Part shown: positions 43,663 through 51,209 of the stretch, one piece after another
Layout: every line of letters starts with the position of its first letter
Position numbering within the stretch: position 1 is the first letter of the stretch
Source of the DNA: Clostridiales bacterium
GTDB taxonomy: Bacteria; Bacillota; Clostridia; Saccharofermentanales; Saccharofermentanaceae
Assembly (NCBI GenBank): GCA_017478485.1
Contig: JAFVDI010000031.1
Location: 124,001 to 188,000, forward strand
Direction of reading: 5' to 3'
DNA: 64,000 nucleotides
Program-made: the position numbers and the translations under genes
Notes under the pieces: generated by a model
Told to the model about the DNA's origin: nothing
The model's input: only the letters and a program-made list of their open reading frames with translations
Databases searched by the model: none

Positions 43663-43785
43663 ATTAATCTATTCCTCCGCGGCAGGCGGTTTTTAGCAAT
43701 TTTCGTACATTCCACATAAATTTTATATTTTTTGCCGAAACATGTAAAGTTCACCGTTTGTTCTTGAAAATCGGCATACCGCTTA

Positions 43786-43814
43786 TTGAGTTATTTTTCG
43801 AAAAGATATAGAAT
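43786..43814 (+). promoter_or_regulatory. Candidate promoter of the acetyltransferase-peptidase-hydrolase operon
   Basis: TTGAGT at 43786-43791, 17-base spacer, TAGAAT at 43809-43814, 30 bases before the ATG at 43844. Divergent from the AraC gene. Confidence 0.5.
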
Positions 43815-43843
43815 TTTTCCTAGAAAGAGGGGAAGCTAACCGA

Positions 43844-44500
43844 ATGACAGATGAACTCAAAGACATCATATATTCTGATCTGTTCCGTTATACGGGAAAT
43901 GCCAGACGCTATAAGAATATCTATGCCTGCTATCTTCAGGAGAGAAGATCCAGCCCTGAGTTCAGCTACATCAGCGTCATGCGCCGTACCCGTTATTATT
44001 ACGACCAGATCCAGAAGTATGACGGGTTCCGCAGAAAGATCGCTCAGGTTAAGTTCGCCGTTAACAATTACAGGCTCGACAGACTGAGCCGTAAGTATCA
44101 TTTCCAGATCCCTTATGACACGAATATCGGCAAGGGTTTTTATCTTGCACATTTCGGCCGTGTCATCATCCATCCGAAGAGCGTCATCGGCCACAACGTC
44201 AATGTTTCGACGGGTGTTGTCATCGGTACCCAGTTCAGAGGAAAGAGGAAGGGATCACCCCACATCGGCAATTACGTCTGGATCGGCGCAAATGCAGTCA
44301 TAGTCGGCAATATCAATATCGGAAACAACGTCCTCATAGCACCCGGTGCGTATGTCAACTTCGACGTACCCGACGGTTCTATCGTAATCGGTAATCCGGG
44401 TCTCATCAGACGTTCACCCGGCGCTACGCTCAATTACATCAACAATACGATACTGTTCGACGAGTATAATGTTCGTTCGGATGGTGTCAAGCAATGGTAA
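43844..44500 (+). CDS. Serine acetyltransferase-like hexapeptide-repeat acyltransferase
   Basis: 218 residues. The C-terminal half is a left-handed beta-helix of hexapeptide repeats: HPKSVIGHNVNVSTGVVIG, a loop with RKGSPHIG, then IGNYVWIGANAVIVGNINIG and IGNNVLIAPGAYVN. This matches the CysE/LbH acyltransferase family (active-site His in HFGRVIIHP). The N-terminal part is a helical domain of about 85 residues, shorter than in CysE, so the substrate may be a sugar or polysaccharide precursor rather than serine. No cysteine-synthase gene adjoins. It overlaps the next gene by 7 bases. Confidence 0.75.
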   Translation: MTDELKDIIYSDLFRYTGNARRYKNIYACYLQERRSSPEFSYISVMRRTRYYYDQIQKYDGFRRKIAQVKFAVNNYRLDRLSRKYHFQIPYDTNIGKGFYLAHFGRVIIHPKSVIGHNVNVSTGVVIGTQFRGKRKGSPHIGNYVWIGANAVIVGNINIGNNVLIAPGAYVNFDVPDGSIVIGNPGLIRRSPGATLNYINNTILFDEYNVRSDGVKQW

Positions 44501-45738
44501 CGGGTCCGGATTTCTTCGCGAACAACAGAGAGAGATTTCTGGATAAGCTGCCCGATAACACAGCGGCTTTCCTTTTCTCGGGCGAGGAAAAGAAGATGTG
44601 CGCGGACAGTTCGTACAGATTTCTTCCCGACCGCAATTTTTTCTATCTGACAGGCCTCGAAAAGCCCGATCTCATGCTCCTTCTGATGAAGAAAGAAGGG
44701 GTTTCCACCGTTTTGATCTTTGCTCCGGTACATGACAGCATGAAGGAGCGCTGGACCGGCAAGAGAATGGACTTTTCGGAGATCGCGTGTATTTCAGGGC
44801 TGGACATCGCATCAGTCCGCGACAGGGAAACTTTCACTGACGGCGTCTTCAAACTCGCGTCTGACAACACTCTGCGTTTTGCGGTAGACGGAAGCTCCGT
44901 GATGGAGGGGCCGCGTTCGTTTGCGGACAGATGCCGCAAGCAGGGCAGAGAGCCTCTGGATATTTCAAATATCCTTATTGAGATGAGACTTGTTAAGTCT
45001 GAAGAGGAGATCAGTTCGATAACTGAGGCTGCGCGCGTGACCGAGGAAGCTCTCGCGGAGATGAAGAAACTCATCAAGCCGGGCGTTTCCGAGTATGAGC
45101 TCTATGCAAAGCTCGAATATGAGATGGCTAAGCGCAGCAGCATGCTGTTTGCATTCGAGACGATAGTCTCATGCGGAAAGAACGCTTTCTATCTGCATCA
45201 CAGTGACCCCGAGAGATCAGGTGACGGGATCGCGGCGGAAGGTTCATTCGTTCAGGTCGACGTCGGTGCGAGGGTCAACGGATACTGCGCTGACATATCC
45301 CGCGTTTATTTTGTCGGGCGTCCGGGATCAGACGGTGACAGACGCGTAAAACTCCTCGGACTGATCCGTGAACTGAGGAAGGCTGCCTTCTCTTTTATCG
45401 CTCCCGGAAAGACTTTTGCGGAGCTTAATTCACAAATGTATGACATCGCAGGCAAATGGCTTGCGGAGCAGGGTTTAATCAATGATAATTTCAGCAAGGA
45501 CGATGTTACTTCCTATTACTGGCACAACACTTCGCATTTCTTGGGGCTCGACGTTCATGACGTCGGTTCGCGCGACAGCGTTTTCGCCTGCGGAAACTGC
45601 CTTGCTGTTGAACCCGGTGTGTACATTCCCGAATGGGGGATCGGTTTCAGGATAGAAGACGACGTCGTTCTGACTACGGACGGCTGCCGGCTTTTGAGCT
45701 CCGGAGCTGACGACCTGGAGGGAATTATTGCAGATTGA
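44494..45738 (+). CDS. pepP: Xaa-Pro aminopeptidase (M24B)
   Basis: 414 residues. N-terminal AMP_N domain with FLFSGEEKKM and SSYRFLPDRNFFYLTGLEKPD-like sequence; M24 catalytic domain with metal ligands in VQVDVGARVNGYCADISR (two Asp), HNTSHFLGLDVHDVG (His), and VEPGVYIPEWGIGFRIEDDV (two Glu). It removes N-terminal residues preceding proline. ATG overlaps the previous gene by 7 bases and its end overlaps the next by 11, so all three form an operon. Confidence 0.93.
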   Translation: MVTGPDFFANNRERFLDKLPDNTAAFLFSGEEKKMCADSSYRFLPDRNFFYLTGLEKPDLMLLLMKKEGVSTVLIFAPVHDSMKERWTGKRMDFSEIACISGLDIASVRDRETFTDGVFKLASDNTLRFAVDGSSVMEGPRSFADRCRKQGREPLDISNILIEMRLVKSEEEISSITEAARVTEEALAEMKKLIKPGVSEYELYAKLEYEMAKRSSMLFAFETIVSCGKNAFYLHHSDPERSGDGIAAEGSFVQVDVGARVNGYCADISRVYFVGRPGSDGDRRVKLLGLIRELRKAAFSFIAPGKTFAELNSQMYDIAGKWLAEQGLINDNFSKDDVTSYYWHNTSHFLGLDVHDVGSRDSVFACGNCLAVEPGVYIPEWGIGFRIEDDVVLTTDGCRLLSSGADDLEGIIAD

Positions 45739-46756
45739 TCCTGCAACTGTATATCTGGCGATAAATCCGGGAGGACTTGTCGTCTTACTCGCCGTTCTGG
45801 TACTGCTCCTTGCGGCGTCTGGTGCGTTTGCGTATTTTCTTGTTTACTGCGAACGTCTTTTTAAGCGCGTTTATTCACGTCCAAAGCCTCTTCCGCAGAT
45901 CGACAGGGCGCCTACTAAGATCGACAGGACAACGATAACCGGCAGGGGCCGCAACTGGTTCTATTCATTCAGAAGAGAATGGATAAACGTAAGAACGGGT
46001 TCTTTTGACGGAACCAAGCTTTCTGCATATTACAGGCCTTCAACCGAGCCCGGATGCCCTAATATCGTCATCATGCTTCACGGATATGACGAGGAGCCGA
46101 CGCAGTGCGCTGCATACGCAAAACTCATGATGAAGAAGATCAAGTGCCACGTTCTGATAACTCACCTGAGAGGTCACGGCATGAGCGGCGGAAAGAGCTT
46201 TACATGGGGACTTCGCGAGAGTGTCGACCTTGAATGCTGGTTTGAATTCGCGAGAAGAAGAGTGGGTCCTCACTGCAGGATATATCTGTTCGGACGCGGA
46301 GTCGGAGCAACAGCAGCTCTCCTTGCCGCACAGCAGAAAGGATTCTGCCCTGAAGTGTGCGGGATCATTGCAGATTCTCCGATGGATACGCTTCCTTCGT
46401 ATCTTCGCAACGTTCTTGACCGCGATAAGTTCATCAGCACTGAAGCGGCTCTTTACAGGCTCAAGATGCTGACCAAAGCAAGGTTCGGTTTTGACATGAA
46501 CGTCTGTGACTGCGCAGTTCACGCAGGAAGGATAAGGGTCCCGGTACTTCTTTTCGAGGGCGGCGAGGACGATGAGACACTGCCACGCGGTGTAAGTGAC
46601 ATCTACGATAATCTCCGCTGCCGCAAGCGTATGGTAGTAATAAATGACGCGAAGCATCTCCAGTGTTATGAGAACGCTCAGGCCCTTTATGAGCGCGAAA
46701 TTCAGAAGTTTATAGAATCCTGCATTTCAAGGCTTGCCAAACTCGGGCGCTTGTAG
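45728..46756 (+). CDS. Membrane-anchored alpha/beta-hydrolase-like protein lacking the nucleophile serine
   Basis: 342 residues. TTG start with GGAGGGAA just upstream. A TM helix (about 15-38) is followed by an alpha/beta-hydrolase fold: VIMLHGYDEE (oxyanion, about 115), LRGHGMSGG, and the nucleophile elbow, which reads LFGRGVGATAALL where GxSxG is expected (Gly replaces Ser near 196). The acid (GGEDDETLP) and His (NDAKHLQ) remain. It could be a degenerate or non-catalytic relative of BEM46-type hydrolases. Its 11-base overlap with pepP couples the two. A promoter for thiT sits within its 3' end. Confidence 0.8.
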   Translation: MQIDPATVYLAINPGGLVVLLAVLVLLLAASGAFAYFLVYCERLFKRVYSRPKPLPQIDRAPTKIDRTTITGRGRNWFYSFRREWINVRTGSFDGTKLSAYYRPSTEPGCPNIVIMLHGYDEEPTQCAAYAKLMMKKIKCHVLITHLRGHGMSGGKSFTWGLRESVDLECWFEFARRRVGPHCRIYLFGRGVGATAALLAAQQKGFCPEVCGIIADSPMDTLPSYLRNVLDRDKFISTEAALYRLKMLTKARFGFDMNVCDCAVHAGRIRVPVLLFEGGEDDETLPRGVSDIYDNLRCRKRMVVINDAKHLQCYENAQALYEREIQKFIESCISRLAKLGRL

Positions 46757-46762
46757 TATAGT
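46734..46762 (+). promoter_or_regulatory. Promoter of the thiT transcript
   Basis: TTGCCA at 46734-46739, 17-base spacer, TATAGT at 46757-46762, lying at the end of the preceding coding region and just upstream of the TPP riboswitch. Confidence 0.75.
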
Positions 46763-46780
46763 TGCTCGCGAATCGGAAAT

Positions 46781-46878
46781 AACGGGGAGCTTGGGCGCGG
46801 TCATTTGCCGCGGATCTGGCTGAGAGGGCAGTAATCGCCGACCCGCTGAACCTGACGGATAATGCCGGCGTAGGGAAC
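46781..46878 (+). ncRNA. TPP (THI-box) riboswitch
   Basis: The conserved THI-box elements appear in order: GGGGAGC, CTGAGAGG (46818-46826), ACCC followed by GAACCTGA (46847-46855), and GGATAATGCCGGCGTAGGGAA (46857-46877, quoted here in part). The 70 bases after the aptamer contain CCTCC (46899-46903), which can pair with GGAGG (46936-46940), the ribosome site of thiT, followed at once by seven T. Thus the platform could sequester the ribosome site, terminate transcription, or both. Thiamine pyrophosphate binding would repress thiT. Confidence 0.93.
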
Positions 46879-46947
46879 AATTCTATTAGTATGGATTTCC
46901 TCCGAAGGAATAATGACGCAGGTCGGTTTCCGGATGGAGGTTTTTTT

Positions 46948-47775
46948 ATGACAGCAAAGAACATTTCAAAAACGAGGATGCTCACGGAAGCTGCGATAAT
47001 GCTCGCTCTTGCGACCGTTTTATCTTTCGTTAAGATCCTTGAACTTCCTTATGGCGGTTCGGTAACCGTGGCATGCATGCTCCCGATCATCGTCATCGCG
47101 TACAGGCACGGTGTCAGATACGGTCTGCTCGTAGCTTTTGTTTTCGGTGTTATCCAGCAGATAATCGGATTAAAGACACTGTCTTATGTAACGACATGGC
47201 AGTCTGTCGTGGCAGTCATCGCACTTGACTACATTGTCGCTTTCACTGTTATCGGTCTTGGCGGAGTTTTCAGAAAAGTATCCAATCAGGCATATGGACT
47301 CCTGCTCGGAACCTATCTTGTCTGCGCTTTGAGATTCATCTGCCACGTTATCTCGGGTGCAACTGTCTGGGCAGGTCTTTCAATTCCGACCGAAGCGGCA
47401 CTCATCTATTCCATCGGATACAACGCAACTTACATGCTCCCTGAGACCATCGTTACAGGTGCAGCTGCTTACTACATCGGCAGCGTACTCGATTTCAGAG
47501 GTGACAGCATTACCAACATCAAGAAGGATGACAGGGCAGGTATTACCGTACTTAACTGGATCTCCGGACTTATCGTTGTAGTCGCTATCATTTTCGATGC
47601 AGTCAACATCTTTATGCATCTGCAGAATGCCGAAACAGGCGATTTTGATGCTACAGGTTTTGCAAGCGTAAACTGGAAGCTGATCGCAATAGTTACAGTT
47701 TCTGCCGTAGTAATTCCCGCAGTTCTTCTTATAATCTCCAAGCTTACAAAGAAGCCTGCTGCCAAAGCAGCGTGA
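46948..47775 (+). CDS. thiT: ECF-type thiamine transporter substrate-binding component ThiT
   Basis: 275 residues, about six TM helices; the S-component of an energy-coupling-factor transporter that imports thiamine together with a shared ECF module encoded elsewhere. The N-terminal MLTEAAIMLALATVLSFVKI and the tryptophan-rich stretches YVTTWQSVVAV and ATVWAGLS match ThiT. Start is ATG 46948 (GGAGG seven bases upstream). An in-frame ATG at 46891 lies inside the riboswitch expression platform and is rejected. The TPP riboswitch upstream agrees with the function. The C-terminus extends past the usual end, with an extra pair of helices (about 210-265). Confidence 0.9.
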   Translation: MTAKNISKTRMLTEAAIMLALATVLSFVKILELPYGGSVTVACMLPIIVIAYRHGVRYGLLVAFVFGVIQQIIGLKTLSYVTTWQSVVAVIALDYIVAFTVIGLGGVFRKVSNQAYGLLLGTYLVCALRFICHVISGATVWAGLSIPTEAALIYSIGYNATYMLPETIVTGAAAYYIGSVLDFRGDSITNIKKDDRAGITVLNWISGLIVVVAIIFDAVNIFMHLQNAETGDFDATGFASVNWKLIAIVTVSAVVIPAVLLIISKLTKKPAAKAA

Positions 47776-47835
47776 TCTCAGTTTGCGGTTGTTTTGAAAG
47801 ATTAACCGTAATTTAATACAATTCATTCACCCTCT

Positions 47836-47844
47836 TGGTATAAT
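47836..47844 (+). promoter_or_regulatory. Extended -10 promoter of hpf
   Basis: TGGTATAAT at 47836-47844, an exact TGnTATAAT, 52 bases before the hpf ATG. No good -35 at the expected distance. Confidence 0.65.
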
Positions 47845-47896
47845 GATTAAAAGGTCAAAACCTTTTGCACACTTCAAAACGGAAGGGAGTGATTCT

Positions 47897-48439
47897 ATGA
47901 AGATCACAACACAGGGCAACGGAATCAAGATCGGACCCAGGCTCGAGGACAAGATCGCCTCAAAGATGGCAAAGTTCGACAAGTATTTCGGTGACGAAGG
48001 AACCCTTAATGTACGCATCAGACCTGAGGGCGCAAAGATGGTAATCGAGATCACCATGAAGCTCGACGGAAAGATCTACAGAGCCGAGGCACGCGATGAA
48101 GACATTCTGACTGGTGTCGACAAGACAGTAGACAAGCTCGAATCCCAGATCAGAAGGCAGAAGACAAAGTTCCTTAAGAAAAAGAAGGATTATCCCGGAA
48201 TCGTCAATTATCTTGAAGATGACGGCGGCGCGGATTTCGATTTCGAAGACGAACAGGATGAGAAGATCACCAAGCGCAAGCAGTTCGCTCTCCGCCCGAT
48301 GACAACCGAGGATGCAATTCTGCAGCTTGAAATGCTCGGCCACGATTTCTATGTATATCTCGACAGCGATACCAATTCGGTATGCGTAATCTATAAGAGG
48401 AACGACGGCGGATACGGATTGCTCGAGCCGGAATACTGA
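47897..48439 (+). CDS. hpf: Ribosome hibernation promoting factor, long form
   Basis: 180 residues. N-terminal S30AE domain (about 1-95; MKITTQGNGIKIGPRLEDKI) binds the 30S decoding region; the C-terminal domain (about 125-180; FALRPMTTEDAILQLEMLGH and YKRNDGGYGLLEPEY) dimerises 70S into 100S particles, as in Gram-positives. I start at ATG 47897 because GGAAGGGAG lies seven bases upstream; an in-frame ATG at 47843 overlaps the -10 box. A terminator follows at 48457. Confidence 0.95.
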   Translation: MKITTQGNGIKIGPRLEDKIASKMAKFDKYFGDEGTLNVRIRPEGAKMVIEITMKLDGKIYRAEARDEDILTGVDKTVDKLESQIRRQKTKFLKKKKDYPGIVNYLEDDGGADFDFEDEQDEKITKRKQFALRPMTTEDAILQLEMLGHDFYVYLDSDTNSVCVIYKRNDGGYGLLEPEY

Positions 48440-48456
48440 GTTATTGATCTATTACG

Positions 48457-48484
48457 GGGGTCGCCTTGAGCGGCCCCTTTTTTA
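48457..48484 (+). terminator. Terminator after hpf
   Basis: GGGGTCGC pairs with GCGGCCCC (8 bp, one G-U) around CTTGA, followed by a run of seven T. Confidence 0.9.
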
Positions 48485-48505
48485 TTGCCGTGATCCATCC
48501 TGACC

Positions 48506-48533
48506 TTGAATATGGATAGTAATCCCTTATAAT
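48506..48533 (+). promoter_or_regulatory. Promoter of the large surface protein
   Basis: TTGAAT at 48506-48511, 16-base spacer, TATAAT at 48528-48533, 70 bases before the ATG. TCAGGAGG, just before the gene, is its ribosome site. Confidence 0.65.
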
Positions 48534-48602
48534 TATTTTTATATAAGACAACTGAATATTTTCGAAGAGACAACCTTTTACAGCAATGTCAGGAGGCACA
48601 CT

Positions 48603-51209
48603 ATGAAACTTAAGCGTTTAGTGGCAATTTTTCTCGTTATGACAATGACGATCGGAGCTGCTCCTTCTCTTGTGTTTGCCGATGAGAATGATGGAACTCC
48701 TAATGAAACCAAGGTTGTTGAGAGTTCTGAACCCGAAGAGAAAAAACCGGTTAAACCTGCGGAAACAAAACCCGCAGAGACTAAGCCTGCTGAAACAACA
48801 GTAAAGGAAACAGAAAAGCAGGCTGAGACAAGTGCGGCGGAAACTACCAAGCCTGAAACAACAGAGCCGGCAAGCACTTCTGAAACTGAAAAAGAAACAC
48901 CCGAAACAACAGAGCCTTCTGAACCAAGAGAAAACGCTCCTGCTGAAACTAATGTTGAAAAAACCGCTAAGGCAGCAAAGGGCGATGAAACCGAACCTGA
49001 TGATAAGGAAGACGGCAGACAGGAAGTAAATATCACAGGTAAATCCGAGTCGTACACTTATGTGCCCTCCGGTAAGTCTGACAATGAAGAACTGTTCAGA
49101 AAATATATCGAAAGAAAAATCTCTGTTTCAAAGAGCAATACTAAGAACAGTGCAAAGAGAACTGCAAAAGCTGCGTTAAGCGGAAACGGATTAACCGGCA
49201 ATGACAAGAAAGCATATGATGCATTAAAGGCTCAAATCATTTCGGTAGCAGAAGGAACCCGTTCCTCTACAATATTAACGGTCTCCATTTCTGACTTGGG
49301 ACTGCAAGATGGTACTGTTTACACAGCTGAACAGTTTGGCGTTCAGTCGCTTGTCCAAGACGGACATATAATCGATGAATTTAAAACGATTCTTGATGCA
49401 GCGATAGAAGTTGATTGGAATAAGGTTATTGATGCTCTTTTGGCAGATTGCCCTTATGAATTGTATTGGTATAAGAAGAATGATTCTACGCAAGTTTCAG
49501 GAATAGCTTTCCATTGTTCCGGCTATTCTGATAGAATTACTGTAACCTGGATTCCTAAAGAGTTTGAGATTTACTTCCCCGTAGCGGCACCTTATTCTGC
49601 CGGCGATTATCAGACTGATCCGACTGAGGTCATCAGAGCGAATAAAGCGATCAGCAATGCAGCTGCGGTCGTATCGTCAGCGAAGAATAAATCAGATTAC
49701 GAAAAGCTCGTCTTCTATATCGATGAGATCTGCAAGCGCGTATCTTACGACAAGGCTGCTGCACAAAGCGGAAATGAATCAACTTCGGATCCGTGGCAGC
49801 TGATATCCGTATTTGATAATGACAGTAATACGAATGTCGTATGTGAAGGCTATTCCAAATCATTTAAATATCTGTGCGATCTAACTGCGTTCGAGAAGGA
49901 CATCTCGTGCATCCTGGTTGTCGGAACCTTGAAAGCTCCTTCTGTTACCGGACCTCACATGTGGAATCTTGTAACCATGGACGACGGTAAGAACTATCTT
50001 GTTGATGTCACACACTGTGATGCCGGTTCCGGCGGTGATCCTACTATGATGTTCCTGAGAGGTTATTCAAGCGGTGATGTCAGCAGCGGTTATACCTGTT
50101 ATTTAGGATCTTCACCTTTCTTGTATATTTATGATGATAGTAATCATGCATTTACACCTGAACAGCTTACTATCAGCAATAAGGACTATAAGGTTGGAGG
50201 AACGGTCGTTGATTCCGGAACCTGCGGTACGAACCTGACATGGAAGCTGAATGACAGTGGCGTCTTAACTATTTCCGGTACGGGAGCAATGACAGACTGG
50301 ACAACTCCTGATAATCTGCCGTGGAAAAACTACAGATACGATATCATAAAAACAGTCATATCTGATGGTGTAACAACGATTGGAGACCGTGCTTTTTGCG
50401 GCCTGCAAAATGTCAGGAGTGTCGAGATTTCTGAAAGTGTGAAGTCTATCGGTTATGGGGCATTTCAGAATTGCGCGATAACAAGTATTAAATTGCCCGG
50501 CAGTATAACTGCCATTAAGGGTGAAGCTTTTTACAGCTGCGGACAACTTAAGAGTCTCACTATTCCGGAAAGCGTTGAGTCGATCGGTGAAAGGGCTTTT
50601 GCTTTATGCGTTAGTCTTGAAACAGTTGTGATCCCTGAAAAGGTAACTTCGCTCGGAGCCGGTGCTTTTTCCGACTGCAGCGGACTTGTTTCAGTAATTC
50701 TGAACCGTCAAGCTTATTCTGAAAGTGCCTTCCCGGGAATCCCGACTAGTAAACTGCATTATTACTACAAAGTCACTTACACAAGCGCATCACACGGTAC
50801 AGTGTCAGGAAAAACCTCGACATACGCTTCAGACATCGTTGATCTTACGATCGAGCCTGCACCCGGTTATGAGCTTGTAAAATTAACATGGAGTACTGAG
50901 ACAGGTACGCCTGTTGAAATGAAACCCGGCACAGACGGCAAATACGTTATGCCTGATTCGAATGATGATATTTTCATTTCTGCTGTTTTCAGGTTTGGGA
51001 CAGGGTATGTATTATCCGGAAAGAGCGTTTTCAGGTCAAGTGCTTCTGATGCTGTTGTAAAAATCACTGCTAATGCGGAAGGAACGTATTATTACGTCGT
51101 AGATTCCAGAAGCCAAGCTCCTTCTGCAGCCGATATCAAAGCGGCAGGTTCGGAGTTCATGGCAGCGGATCTGCTTTTGGAACTACCAGCATCAGCATTA
51201 CAGGCATGA
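48603..51209 (+). CDS. Large secreted transglutaminase/LRR surface protein, N-terminal part (frame broken at about 51167)
   Basis: Signal peptide (about 1-26, MKLKRLVAIFLVMTMTIG... ending VFA), then an E/T/P/K-rich stalk (about 27-140), a linker, a transglutaminase-like domain with Cys in VVCEGYSKSF (near 412), His in HMWNLVTMDD (near 450) and Asp in VDVTHCDAG (near 466), then BspA-type LRR_5 repeats (about 590-715) of the pattern SIGERAFALCVSLETVVIP, and a beta domain (about 725-805). The frame runs into an out-of-frame tail after about residue 855. Deletion of one G in GCGGGATCT explains it: read one frame over from 51167, the sequence continues GSAFGTTSISITGMSSGIQ. The whole protein would be about 1,868 residues. 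Confidence 0.85.
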   Translation: MKLKRLVAIFLVMTMTIGAAPSLVFADENDGTPNETKVVESSEPEEKKPVKPAETKPAETKPAETTVKETEKQAETSAAETTKPETTEPASTSETEKETPETTEPSEPRENAPAETNVEKTAKAAKGDETEPDDKEDGRQEVNITGKSESYTYVPSGKSDNEELFRKYIERKISVSKSNTKNSAKRTAKAALSGNGLTGNDKKAYDALKAQIISVAEGTRSSTILTVSISDLGLQDGTVYTAEQFGVQSLVQDGHIIDEFKTILDAAIEVDWNKVIDALLADCPYELYWYKKNDSTQVSGIAFHCSGYSDRITVTWIPKEFEIYFPVAAPYSAGDYQTDPTEVIRANKAISNAAAVVSSAKNKSDYEKLVFYIDEICKRVSYDKAAAQSGNESTSDPWQLISVFDNDSNTNVVCEGYSKSFKYLCDLTAFEKDISCILVVGTLKAPSVTGPHMWNLVTMDDGKNYLVDVTHCDAGSGGDPTMMFLRGYSSGDVSSGYTCYLGSSPFLYIYDDSNHAFTPEQLTISNKDYKVGGTVVDSGTCGTNLTWKLNDSGVLTISGTGAMTDWTTPDNLPWKNYRYDIIKTVISDGVTTIGDRAFCGLQNVRSVEISESVKSIGYGAFQNCAITSIKLPGSITAIKGEAFYSCGQLKSLTIPESVESIGERAFALCVSLETVVIPEKVTSLGAGAFSDCSGLVSVILNRQAYSESAFPGIPTSKLHYYYKVTYTSASHGTVSGKTSTYASDIVDLTIEPAPGYELVKLTWSTETGTPVEMKPGTDGKYVMPDSNDDIFISAVFRFGTGYVLSGKSVFRSSASDAVVKITANAEGTYYYVVDSRSQAPSAADIKAAGSEFMAADLLLELPASALQA

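Noticed and set aside
46891-46947. Upstream ATG for thiT
   Set aside because: Lies in the riboswitch expression platform; the ATG at 46948 has GGAGG at ideal distance and fits ThiT.
48578-49057. 159-codon minus-strand frame rich in S, V and G
   Set aside because: Mirror image of the E/T/P-rich stalk of the surface protein; low-complexity shadow.
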